Assembly (NCBI RefSeq): GCF_003355155.1 | Contig: NZ_CP031320.1 | Location: forward strand, 2,827,881-2,891,880 | Direction: 5' to 3' | Source of the DNA: Streptomyces armeniacus | GTDB taxonomy: Bacteria > Actinomycetota > Actinomycetes > Streptomycetales > Streptomycetaceae | DNA length: 64,000 bases | Part shown: in pieces, positions 1 to 7,257 of the stretch | Layout: each line of letters opens with the position of its first letter | How positions within the stretch are numbered: position 1 is the first letter of the stretch | Notes under the pieces: model-generated | Told to the model about the DNA's origin: nothing | Databases searched by the model: none | The model's input: the letters and a program-made list of their open reading frames with translations, nothing else | Made by a program: the position numbers and the translations under genes

Positions 1-234
1 CGCGTCGTCACCGGCCTCGGCGAGCGCGTGGACCTCGGCGTGCGGGCCGCCGGCCCGCTGGTGCCAGCCCTCGCCGACGGTGCCGCCCGCGCGGTCCAGG
101 ACGACGCAGCCGACGACGGGGTTGGGGCTGGTGGAGCCGAGGCCGCGGGCGGCGAGGGCTACGGCGCGGCGCATCGCGGCGCGCTCGGCCTCGGATGCCG
201 ACGCGTCGGCTGCGGCTGCGGCTTCGGGGGCCAC
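1..234 (-). CDS. ribD: RibD, riboflavin biosynthesis deaminase/reductase (N-terminal part, runs off window)
   Basis: RibD deaminates and then reduces the pyrimidine intermediate of riboflavin synthesis in the cytoplasm. The visible 78 codons cover the start of the deaminase domain: the stretch SPNPVVGCVV and the zinc-site segment GGPHAEVHAL (His of HAE is a zinc ligand and Glu the proton shuttle in this family). I chose GTG at 234 because AGGAGG lies five bases upstream and the next in-frame ATG falls inside the conserved MRRAVALAARGLG helix. The 153-base leader between the start and the FMN riboswitch supports transcription from the right. The reductase half is outside the window. Confidence 0.9.
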   Translation of the reverse strand, partial: MAPEAAAAADASASEAERAAMRRAVALAARGLGSTSPNPVVGCVVLDRAGGTVGEGWHQRAGGPHAEVHALAEAGDDA

Positions 235-386
235 CGGGTCCTCCTGCCTCTTCGGGCACGGACTCCGGGGCGCTGAGAACAGCGGTGAACGGGCACATGA
301 TCGGGGACACCGGACGGACGGCAGGAGCCAGCCCCAAATCTGGGACGGACCGCCTGACGACGGCGGTGTACCGGTCTCGGCCCGCC

Positions 387-516
387 GCGCACTGCCTCCC
401 ATCCGGACTTTAACCGTCGGTCCAGGAGTTTCACCTGGTCAACCGGCCGCTGGTTGCGGTCGGGTCGCGGACTTTAACCGCCGGTTCGGACTTTCACCGA
501 CCCCGGAGTGCGCTTG
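387..516 (-). promoter_or_regulatory. FMN riboswitch (RFN element) in the ribD leader
   Basis: Read on the minus strand, the element has the conserved RFN blocks in order: GGTCGGTGAAAGTCC, AACCGGCGGT, AGTCCGCGACC, a variable arm, CCAGGTGAAACTCCTGG, GACCGACGGT, AGTCCGGATGGGAGG. The closing P1 helix pairs GCGCACT (516 to 510) with AGTGCGC (393 to 387) perfectly. FMN binding is expected to lower expression of the ribD operon that follows. The A of the usual GGTGA/GTGACAG joins is replaced by TTAAAG in two junction strands (GGTTAAAGTCC), a modest variation. Confidence 0.93.
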
Positions 517-647
517 CGTCACTGGTACGCGTCCAGTCTGCCACGGCAGGCTCGCGGCGCGCTGGCGGGCCGCTGTGGGCTCTCTCACAACCTGCTGGAG
601 GCGCCCGTACACGGTACGAGAGCGGAGGCGTGTGCGACGGCGCGAGT

Positions 648-659
648 GGGAACGTTCCC
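648..659. promoter_or_regulatory. Perfect 12-bp palindrome just before the MFS start (LacI-type operator candidate)
   Basis: GGGAACGTTCCC is a perfect palindrome with a central CG, ending four bases before the ATG of the MFS gene. The form resembles LacI-family operators of Streptomyces such as the CebR box. No LacI-family gene is nearby, so the binding protein is unknown. It also occupies the place where a ribosome binding site would be expected. Confidence 0.4.
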
Positions 660-663
660 GGCT

Positions 664-2001
664 ATGGAGCAGACCGGCGGCCGGCAGGCCACCCGCAACG
701 CACGGCGTGCCGTCGCCGTCGTCTTCGCGGCGCACGGGGCGGCGAGCGGCACGTTCGCCACCCGGATCCCGTGGATCCGCGAGCACTTGGACCTGAGCCC
801 GGGGTGGCTGGGGCTGGCGCTGGTGTGCATGACGGCGGGCGCCTCGGCGGCGATGCCGCTCTCCGCGCGGCTGGCGCACCGGTACGGGCCGCGCGCCTCG
901 CTGCGCTGGCTGTCGCTGCTGTGCTGCGCGGGGCTGGTGCTGCCGCCGCTGATGCCCGCGCTGGGCTGGCTCTGCGTCGGCCTGTTCGTGTTCGGCTGCG
1001 GGCTGGGCCTGATGGACGTCGCGATGAACGCGCACGGCGTGCAGATCGAGGAGCGGTACGGGCGTTCCGTGATGTCCGGGCTGCACGGCATGTGGAGCGT
1101 GGGCACGCTGACCGGCGGCGCCGCCGGCGCGCTCGCGGCGCACGCCGGGCTGGACGCGCGCGTCCATCTGGCGCTGGTCGCGCCGGTGTTGGCGGCAACG
1201 GCGCTGACGGCCTGCCGCTGGACGCTGGACATCCGCGCCCCCGGCTCGGCGCCGGGCGACGCGGCCGGCGAGGAACCGCCGCGGTTCGCGCTGCCGGGCC
1301 GCGGGGTGCTGGCCATCGGCGCCGTCGGATTCTTCGCGGTCTTCGCCGAGGGCGCGTCCATGGACTGGTCGGGCATCTACCTGCGCGACGTGACCGACGC
1401 GGGGCCGGGCCTGGCAGCCGCCGCGTACACCGCGTTCGCCTGCACGATGGCCGCCGCCCGGCTCGCGGGCGACGCGGTCGTACGGCGCTACGGGCCGGTC
1501 CGTACGGTCCGCGCGGGCGGCGTCCTCGCGACGGCGGGCGGGCTGCTCGTCGTGGTGTCCCGGGTGCCGGGGGCGGCCGTCGCCGGCTACGCGCTGATCG
1601 GTGTCGGCATCGCGGTCGTCGTGCCGCTCTGCTTCGCCGCGGCGGGCCGGACGCAGACCGCCGCACCGGGCCAGGCCATCGCGGGCGTCGCGACCCTCGC
1701 GTACGCCTCGGGGCTCGCGGCGCCGGCGGCGGTCGGCTGGATCGCCGAACTGACCACGCTCTCGGTGTCGTTCGGGCTCGTGACCGTGCTGACCTCCGGG
1801 CTGGTGCTGTTCGCCGGGGTGTTGGGGCGCGGGGCGGAGCACGGGCAGCATGGTGAGCGCGGGGAGCGCGGGGAGCACGCGGTGCGGGCGGATGTTTCCC
1901 CGGACGCGTCAGGTACTCCTGGGCCCCCAGGCGGCTCGGGCGCGCCGGGTGTCTCGGGCGCGCACGCGACGGAGCCCCGCAGCGGTGCCGACCGCGGCTG
2001 A
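664..2001 (+). CDS. MFS transporter (YbjJ/fucose-permease-like)
   Basis: A 445-residue inner-membrane transporter of the major facilitator superfamily with about 12 hydrophobic segments. Between segments 2 and 3 it has the loop LAHRYGPRAS, a variant of the MFS loop motif. The stretches GLMDVAMNAHGV and GLHGMWSVGTLTGG are typical of YbjJ-like members, whose substrates are mostly unknown. The C-terminal 50 residues are low complexity. I chose ATG 664 because the following residues MEQTGGRQATRNARRAVAVVF fit the family start; there is no clear ribosome binding site, only the palindrome at 648-659. It is divergent from ribD. Flavin transport is a tempting guess from position but nothing in the protein shows it. 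Confidence 0.8.
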   Translation: MEQTGGRQATRNARRAVAVVFAAHGAASGTFATRIPWIREHLDLSPGWLGLALVCMTAGASAAMPLSARLAHRYGPRASLRWLSLLCCAGLVLPPLMPALGWLCVGLFVFGCGLGLMDVAMNAHGVQIEERYGRSVMSGLHGMWSVGTLTGGAAGALAAHAGLDARVHLALVAPVLAATALTACRWTLDIRAPGSAPGDAAGEEPPRFALPGRGVLAIGAVGFFAVFAEGASMDWSGIYLRDVTDAGPGLAAAAYTAFACTMAAARLAGDAVVRRYGPVRTVRAGGVLATAGGLLVVVSRVPGAAVAGYALIGVGIAVVVPLCFAAAGRTQTAAPGQAIAGVATLAYASGLAAPAAVGWIAELTTLSVSFGLVTVLTSGLVLFAGVLGRGAEHGQHGERGERGEHAVRADVSPDASGTPGPPGGSGAPGVSGAHATEPRSGADRG

Positions 2002-2118
2002 CCCGGGCGAGGCCATGGTAACAGAGAGTCACGGATTTCGGGGGTCCGCGTCCCCCGTCCGAGGGCACTGCGGAGCGGGGGCACCCAACGGCCCGGCGTA
2101 GCTGGGACGCTGCACGCC

Positions 2119-2823
2119 ATGACGTCAGCAGAGCAACTTCCCGTACAGCATGCGGTGAACGCGGACTGGGTGGTCCGCCGGATGCGCGCGCTCGGCGCGA
2201 TCCTGCCGCCGGAGGACGGGGTGGCGGTCTTCAACCGGGTGTATCTCTCCGTGACCGAGGAGCTGCGGCAGCGGCTGGAGCGGGGGCACTTCGAGGACCG
2301 GACGGCGGCCGCCGCGGGCGAGCTGGGCGTACGGTTCGCCGAGCGGTATCTGGCCGCGGTCGACGCGGCGGCGGCGGGGCACCGTACGCCCGCGTGCTGG
2401 CGCCCGCTGTTCCAGCTGCGGCGCCATCCTGCCGTACGGCCGCTGCAGTTCGCACTGGCGGGCATCAACGCGCACGTCGGGCACGACCTGCCGCTCGCGC
2501 TGCTGGACGTGTGCGGGACGCGGGGCACCGAACCGGTCCTGCTGGAGGGCGCTTTCGACCAGCTCGGCGAGCTGCTGACCGGCCTGGAGGAACGCATCAG
2601 GGACGAACTGCTGCCGGGCCCCGACGTCCTCGACGTGACGGACCCGCTCACGCACCTGGCGGGTTCGTGGAGCCTGGAGATGGCGCGGGACAGCGCGTGG
2701 GCCGGATTCCGCGCGCTGTGGGGCCTGCGCGGCCACCCTGAGCTGGCGGCCGAGCTGGCGGAACGGTTGGGGGCGAACGTGGGGATGGCGGGGCGCTGCC
2801 TCCTCACCCCGCTGCGACGTTGA
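2119..2823 (+). CDS. DUF5995 family protein
   Basis: A 234-residue soluble protein with no signal peptide or membrane segment. The central block PLQFALAGINAHVGHDLPLAL is the hallmark of the DUF5995 family, a mostly alpha-helical actinobacterial family without known function; the paired His residues could bind a metal (inference). The start is ATG 2119, 117 bases after the MFS stop. A clear Shine-Dalgarno sequence is missing. It is followed by a repeat-rich gap and a convergent gene, so it probably ends its transcription unit. Confidence 0.78.
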   Translation: MTSAEQLPVQHAVNADWVVRRMRALGAILPPEDGVAVFNRVYLSVTEELRQRLERGHFEDRTAAAAGELGVRFAERYLAAVDAAAAGHRTPACWRPLFQLRRHPAVRPLQFALAGINAHVGHDLPLALLDVCGTRGTEPVLLEGAFDQLGELLTGLEERIRDELLPGPDVLDVTDPLTHLAGSWSLEMARDSAWAGFRALWGLRGHPELAAELAERLGANVGMAGRCLLTPLRR

Positions 2824-2830
2824 CGCCTCT

Positions 2831-3031
2831 AAGCCCGTCCGGCGCTTGAGGACGGCCCCCGGCCACGACGCACGCGCGCTCGGCCCGGGCCTGTTGGCCC
2901 ACTGTCAGTCGGTGGCCGCCCAGGTTCGTCCTCAAACGCCGGACGGGCTTGGTGGGTGGCCACGCCCCGCCCGCATGAGACCGAACGGCTCGATTCGGCT
3001 CAGGGCCGTCCTCAAACGCCGGACGGGCTTG
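2831..3031. repeat. Streptomyces-type intergenic repeat, three copies in a convergent gap
   Basis: Three copies of a roughly 24-bp element, GTCCTCAA(A)CGCC followed by GGACGGGCTTG. Copies 2928-2951 and 3008-3031 are identical and direct; copy 2831-2853 is inverted with one change. The inverted pair could fold into a long hairpin between the convergent genes at 2823 and 3068 and act as a two-way terminator. The same element recurs at 20.9-21.2 kb. Confidence 0.8.
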
Positions 3032-3067
3032 GTGGGTGGGTGGGTGGCCGGGTTGGGCCGGGAGGGC

Positions 3068-4783
3068 TCAGTCGTCGGGGAGTTCGACCGGCGCGATGGC
3101 GTCGTAGACGTCACCCGGCCCCGGGTTGACGGGATCCGTCGCGCCGCCGAGGTGGTGCATCACTCCCCACACCGCGTTCAGCGCCGTCTGCACCGCGCCC
3201 TCGGCCCAGCCCGCCGTCCACGACACGTCGTCGCCCGCGAGGAACAGGCCGCGCTTGCCTTCGGGCAGCCGGTCCTGCATGAAGTGGGTGAACAGACGGC
3301 GCTGGTAGCGGTAGTGGCCGGGCAGGTTCGCCTTGAAGGCGCCCATGAAGTACGGCTCGTTCTCCCAGGAGACGGTGACCGGGTCGCCGATGATGTGCTT
3401 GCGGATGTCGACGCGGGGATAGATCTCGCGGAGCGACTTCAGCATGACTTCGAGCCGCTCGTTGGCGTTCAGCGGCAGCCACTTGAGGCTGTCGTCGCAC
3501 CACGTGTACGAGAGGCACATGACGGCGGGCCGGTCCGGGCCGTCGTCCAGGAGGTACGTGCCGCGGGTCATGCGGTCCGTGAGCGTCATGCTCATGGTGT
3601 CCCGCCCGGTGGGCGTGCCGTCGTCGGCGACGCTCTCGTCGAGCCAGAACGGCCGGTCCACCGGCACGAACAGCTTGGACGACTCCATGTAGTGCGTCCG
3701 TTCGACGGCCGTCCAGTGGTCGATCGGCAGCAGCCCGTCACCACAGTCGATCTTGCTGAGCAGCATCCAGGACTGCGCGGTGAACACGGCGGCCCGGTAC
3801 GTGCGTACGGCGCCGTCCGCGTCGGTGACCGTGACGCGGTCGCCCGCCGTGCGGTGCAGCCGCGTGACGGCGCCGCGCGGGCGGCCGTCCGCGTGCAGGG
3901 CCGCGAGCGACGTGCCGTGCGGCCAGTGCGTGATCTTCTCCGGCTGCCGTTCCCAGAGCCGCAGCGGCAGTTGCCGGCTGCCGCCGACGATGCCGCGGTG
4001 GTCGTCGTCGGCGCCGGTGTAGACGACGCGGAGGATTTCGAGGATCGAGTTCGGGAAGTCGGTGTCCCAGCCGCCGGTGCCGAAGCCGACCTGGCCGAAG
4101 ATCTCGCGGTGCCGGAACGAGGCGAAGGCCGGGGAGTCGCAGAGGAAGCCGTAGAACGTCTGGTTGTCGAGCCGCCGGACCAGCTCCGCCCAGATCTCGC
4201 GGATGCGCGGCACGTCGCGTTCGCGGATGGCCTGCTGCATGGCGGAGAAGTCGGCGCCGTCCTCGAGGCAGGCGTTCCAGGCGCGCATCACCTCGTGGTA
4301 GACGGCGGGCAGGTCGTCGAGGGTGCGGGCGTAGTGCGTCTCGCCCTTCAGGTCGACGACGGTCGACGGGGTGTCCGGCGCCAGCGGGTTCGGGAAGGGC
4401 GTCGTCTCCAGCTCCGTCAGGTCGACGTAGTGCCGGAACGCGGTGGAGGACGGCGGGAAGCGCATCGCGCCCATCTCCGCGGTGAGGCCCTGCTCGCAGC
4501 CCTCGAAGGAGGCCGTACGCAGCCGGCCGCCGAGCTGGTCGGCCTCGTAGACGACGGGCTTGAGGCCCATCTTCATCAGCTCGTACGCCGTGACGAGGCC
4601 GGACAGGCCGCCGCCGATCACCGCGACCTCGGTGCCGTGCTCGGTCGCGGGCACGGCGCCGAGCCCGGCCGGGTGGGCGAGGAAGTCGTCGTAGGCGAAC
4701 GGGAAGTCCGGGCCGAACATCGTGAGTGGACGGGCCGCGTCCTGCGGTTCTTCGTGGACGGCGGTGGGCACCGTGGACGTCAT
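3068..4783 (-). CDS. Flavin monoamine oxidase, amino-acid 2-monooxygenase type (candidate arginine 2-monooxygenase)
   Basis: A 571-residue FAD enzyme. The dinucleotide-binding motif is VIGGGLSGLVTAYEL (about residues 55-69), followed by E-x-x-x-L-GGR, then EMGAMRFPPSS, a block shared with tryptophan and phenylalanine 2-monooxygenases and L-amino-acid oxidases. The C-terminal FAD motif is LFLAGDDVSWTAGWAEGAV. Such enzymes convert an amino acid to the amide one carbon shorter. ATG 4783 overlaps the stop of the amidase gene (ATGA), so the two are probably translationally coupled: oxidase makes an amide, amidase hydrolyses it. With a cationic amino acid permease sharing an operator-like sequence, arginine to 4-guanidinobutyramide is my leading reading; tryptophan to indoleacetamide is the main alternative. 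Family sure, substrate inferred. Confidence 0.82.
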   Translation of the reverse strand: MTSTVPTAVHEEPQDAARPLTMFGPDFPFAYDDFLAHPAGLGAVPATEHGTEVAVIGGGLSGLVTAYELMKMGLKPVVYEADQLGGRLRTASFEGCEQGLTAEMGAMRFPPSSTAFRHYVDLTELETTPFPNPLAPDTPSTVVDLKGETHYARTLDDLPAVYHEVMRAWNACLEDGADFSAMQQAIRERDVPRIREIWAELVRRLDNQTFYGFLCDSPAFASFRHREIFGQVGFGTGGWDTDFPNSILEILRVVYTGADDDHRGIVGGSRQLPLRLWERQPEKITHWPHGTSLAALHADGRPRGAVTRLHRTAGDRVTVTDADGAVRTYRAAVFTAQSWMLLSKIDCGDGLLPIDHWTAVERTHYMESSKLFVPVDRPFWLDESVADDGTPTGRDTMSMTLTDRMTRGTYLLDDGPDRPAVMCLSYTWCDDSLKWLPLNANERLEVMLKSLREIYPRVDIRKHIIGDPVTVSWENEPYFMGAFKANLPGHYRYQRRLFTHFMQDRLPEGKRGLFLAGDDVSWTAGWAEGAVQTALNAVWGVMHHLGGATDPVNPGPGDVYDAIAPVELPDD

Positions 4784-5637
4784 CGGCGCGGTTCTCCTTG
4801 CAGCGGGGCGTGCGGTTCCGGGTGGGGGTGCGGGTGCGCGTGGAGCGTGCTGTACAGCTCGGGGCGGCGGTCCGCGAGATACGGGTTCTCGGCGCGGGAC
4901 GCGGCCAGCCGCGCCGGGTCGGCGTCGGCGGTGATCAGGTCGTCGCCGGTGCCCGCGCGGGCTCGTACGGTCCCGTCGGGCGCCGCCAGGCAGCTCAGCC
5001 CGGTGAAGGTGAACTCCCCTTCGCGGCCGCACCGGTTGGCGTACGCGATGTACAGCTGGCTCTCCCAGGCGCGGGCGGGCACGACGGTGCGGGCGACGTT
5101 CTCGTACGGGCGCATCAGCGCGGTCGGCACCAGCAGCAGATCGGTGCCTGCCAGCGCGTGGGCGCGTACGGCTTCGGGGAACTCCACGTCGTAGCAGATC
5201 AGCAGGCCGACGCGGATGCCGTCCAGGCGGGCCTGGACGACGAGTTCGGCGCCGGGGGTGAAGTGCTCAGTCTCGTAGCCGCCGTAGAGGTGGGTCTTGC
5301 GGTAGTTGGCGAGCGGGGCGCCGTCGGGGGCGATCAGCCGGGCGGAGTTGTAGAGGAGGCCGTCGGCACGCTCGGGGTAGCCGTACGCGATGGCGACACC
5401 GTGTGCGGCGGCGATACGGGCGACGGCGTGCGCGGACGGGCCGTCCGCGGCCTCGGCGCGCTCGGGCAGCCGGTCCCCCAGCGCGTAGCCGGTCAGCGAC
5501 AGCTCAGGGGTGACCAGCAGCCGCGCTCCGGCGGCGGCGGCGCGGCGGGCGGCGCGGTCGAGGGCGTCGAGGCCCGCCTCGGCGGAGCCGGGCACGCCTG
5601 CGGGGCCCTGGGACAGCGCGGTGCGCAGCGGCGGCAT
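4780..5637 (-). CDS. Carbon-nitrogen hydrolase (nitrilase superfamily amidase; candidate 4-guanidinobutyramide hydrolase)
   Basis: A 285-residue cytoplasmic hydrolase. The nitrilase-superfamily catalytic triad is visible: Glu45 in TPELSLTGY, Lys114 in NYRKTHLYG and Cys148 in LLICYDVEFPE. The length fits aliphatic amidases of this superfamily. The start ATG 5637 gives MPPLRTALSQ, the normal first strand; frames further upstream read through the intergenic region. It is first in a two-gene operon with the flavin oxidase, whose start it overlaps by four bases, so it should hydrolyse the amide made by that enzyme. Upstream (5744-5784) are two TTGCG half-sites shared with the permease operon. An indole-3-acetamide hydrolase role is the alternative. 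Confidence 0.85.
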   Translation of the reverse strand: MPPLRTALSQGPAGVPGSAEAGLDALDRAARRAAAAGARLLVTPELSLTGYALGDRLPERAEAADGPSAHAVARIAAAHGVAIAYGYPERADGLLYNSARLIAPDGAPLANYRKTHLYGGYETEHFTPGAELVVQARLDGIRVGLLICYDVEFPEAVRAHALAGTDLLLVPTALMRPYENVARTVVPARAWESQLYIAYANRCGREGEFTFTGLSCLAAPDGTVRARAGTGDDLITADADPARLAASRAENPYLADRRPELYSTLHAHPHPHPEPHAPLQGEPRR

Positions 5638-5743
5638 GGGACCTCGTGAGCTGGGGTGCGGGGCGGGTGCGGCGGGACGATTCGACGCTACTTTCGGGGC
5701 CGGACGGCGGCAAGACGGGTCCGTTGTGCACTCAGGGGCGATT

Positions 5744-5784
5744 TCTTGCGTGTACGGAGGGAGTCGCGGCGAATCGTTGCGCGG
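5744..5784. promoter_or_regulatory. Operator-like site A (two TTGCG half-sites) in the 5638-6047 divergent gap
   Basis: TCTTGCGTGTACG (5744-5756) and CGGCGAATCGTTGCGCGG (5767-5784) recur upstream of the permease operon at 8892-8922 with the same order and strand. TTGCG repeats here are 31 bp apart, there 21 bp, a difference of one helical turn. It lies about 110-145 bp upstream of the amidase start. The remaining gap 5638-6047 holds no other recognisable feature. Lrp-type regulators bind such phased sites; the Lrp gene at 6784 is the obvious candidate. Confidence 0.5.
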
Positions 5785-6047
5785 GTGCGGCCAGGGGGCG
5801 TGCGAGGCCGTACGGGGGCCGCGGACCGGTCGTGCCGCGGCGCCCGGACCGGCCCGTTTCCGGACCGGGTCAGCCCGTGGTCGCACGGCCCGTACCCCTG
5901 TGGTCGAACGCGCGCGTGCCGCGGCTCCCCCCAGCGGCGCACGGCGATCAACCCGCGGCGCGATGTGGCGGACCGTGTGCGGGCGGGACCGTGGAGTGGC
6001 CGGCGGCAGGGGGCCGCCGGCGGCCACATCCCTCAGGAAGGGTTGTC

Positions 6048-6668
6048 ATGAACCGTTTGACTTCTGCCCGCACGCCCGCAGGCCGTACGACCGCAGGCCG
6101 CGCACGCGCCGACGGCGGCACGCCTGCCCGCGCCCTCGCGGGCCGTACGCGCCTCGCGGCGGCCGGCGGCGCGCTGCTGCTCGTCGCCGCGGCGGGCTCC
6201 GCGGCCGCCGCGGACAAGGCGCCGCTGGACGCCCCGCGGAAGGCGGCGGGCGGCGGGGTCGCCGAGCCGCGGCTGACCGGCACGGCCAAGCTGCACCGGA
6301 CGGCCGGCGACGTGATCCACTTCTCGTTCGACGCGCACGGCGGGGGTATCGACACCCGCGGCACCTTCCGCTTCAGCCACTACGTCGAGGGCGAGGGGTC
6401 GTACGCGCAGGGCCGGATGGACTGCCTGGTCTCGGGTGGCCCGGTGACGGTGGCCACGGGCGTGGTGACCAAGTCCGATCTGCCCGGGCTGAAGGGCAAG
6501 CGCGTCGGCTTCTCCGTCACGAACGACGGGCAGCGGCTCGGCTACAGCTGGGCCGCCACCAGCGACCCGCGGAGCGCGAAGGACCTGCCGCAGTGCGTGA
6601 GTTCGGCGCCGTACGAGCGGGTGGAGCGCGGCGGCTTCGACGTGGTGCCGTTCGAACCGGAGCTCTGA
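6048..6668 (+). CDS. Secreted protein of unknown function
   Basis: A 206-residue protein not recognised as a named family. Residues 1-35 are Arg/Thr rich, followed by the hydrophobic segment LAAAGGALLLVAAAGSAAAA and likely signal peptidase cleavage near ADKAP, so it is probably exported, though the N-region is unusually long. The mature part is predicted mostly beta, with two Cys (in RMDCLVSGG and LPQCVSS) that could form a disulfide. AGGAAG precedes ATG 6048 by seven bases. It stands alone between the amidase operon and the convergent Lrp gene. Confidence 0.65.
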   Translation: MNRLTSARTPAGRTTAGRARADGGTPARALAGRTRLAAAGGALLLVAAAGSAAAADKAPLDAPRKAAGGGVAEPRLTGTAKLHRTAGDVIHFSFDAHGGGIDTRGTFRFSHYVEGEGSYAQGRMDCLVSGGPVTVATGVVTKSDLPGLKGKRVGFSVTNDGQRLGYSWAATSDPRSAKDLPQCVSSAPYERVERGGFDVVPFEPEL

Positions 6669-6730
6669 GCCCGGGCGCTCTCAGCCCGGGCTCTGAGCTC
6701 CGGCGCGGAGGGGCGCGTACGCCATGGACC

Positions 6731-6765
6731 GCGCGGTGCCCGGCACGGGGGTACGGGCACCGCGC
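6731..6765. terminator. Hairpin terminator between convergent genes
   Basis: GCGCGGTGCCCG (6731-6742) pairs perfectly with CGGGCACCGCGC (6754-6765) around an 11-base loop. A second, shorter hairpin lies just upstream (AGCCCGGGC 6668-6676 with GCCCGGGCT 6684-6692), starting at the stop codon of the secreted protein. Neither has a T tract, as is usual in Streptomyces. Together they probably stop transcription from both sides. Confidence 0.6.
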
Positions 6766-6783
6766 ACCAGGGGGGGTACGGCG

Positions 6784-7257
6784 TCAGGCGGGCGAGCCCG
6801 CGGAGTAGCGGCGCAGCAGCGGCGAGAGCACCAGCACCGACTTGGTGCGCTCGACGAACGGCTCGCCCGCGATGCGTTCCAGCACCCGTTCGAAGTGCCG
6901 CATGTCGGAGGCGAAGATCTGCACGATGGCGTCCGCCTCGCCGGTGACGGTGGACGCGGACGCCACCTCCGGGTAGCGGGACAGGGCGCGCCGTATGTCG
7001 TCCGGGGCGGTGTTGGAGCGGCAGTACATCTCGATGTACCCCTCCGTCTCCCAGCCCAGCGCGGCTGGGTCCACCCGTACGGTGAACCCCGTGATCGCGC
7101 CTTCCGCCCGCAGCCGGTCCACACGCCGTTTGACCGCGGGGGCGGACAGGCCGACCTCGGCGCCGATGTCGGCGTAGCTGCGGCGGGCGTCCTCGGCGAG
7201 GACGTGGACGATGCGTTCGTCGAGTGGGTTCAGGTGTCGCACGGCGGGTCGGGTCAC
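6784..7257 (-). CDS. Lrp/AsnC family transcriptional regulator
   Basis: A 157-residue DNA-binding protein of normal Lrp length. The N-terminal winged helix is LDERIVHVLAEDARRSYADIGAEVGLSAPAVKRRVDRL, and the C-terminal ligand-binding RAM domain spans residues about 75-150. GTG 7257 overlaps the permease stop (GTGA), so permease and regulator form one coupled operon. By location and the shared TTGCG sites upstream of both the permease and the amidase operon, it probably senses the transported amino acid and controls both operons including its own (inference). A downstream GTG (RHLNPLDER) is a possible alternative start. Confidence 0.88.
   Translation of the reverse strand: MTRPAVRHLNPLDERIVHVLAEDARRSYADIGAEVGLSAPAVKRRVDRLRAEGAITGFTVRVDPAALGWETEGYIEMYCRSNTAPDDIRRALSRYPEVASASTVTGEADAIVQIFASDMRHFERVLERIAGEPFVERTKSVLVLSPLLRRYSAGSPA

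Noticed and set aside
2846..5194. 782-codon open frame on the plus strand
   Set aside because: It lies antisense to the flavin oxidase and amidase genes. Its translation is Arg/Gly/Val rich without any domain, as expected from the mirror frame of high-GC coding DNA.
3068..5637. Auxin (indole-3-acetamide) pathway assignment for the oxidase and amidase
   Set aside because: The oxidase family includes tryptophan monooxygenase, but the linked permease is of the cationic amino acid type and shares the operator block. Kept only as an alternative.
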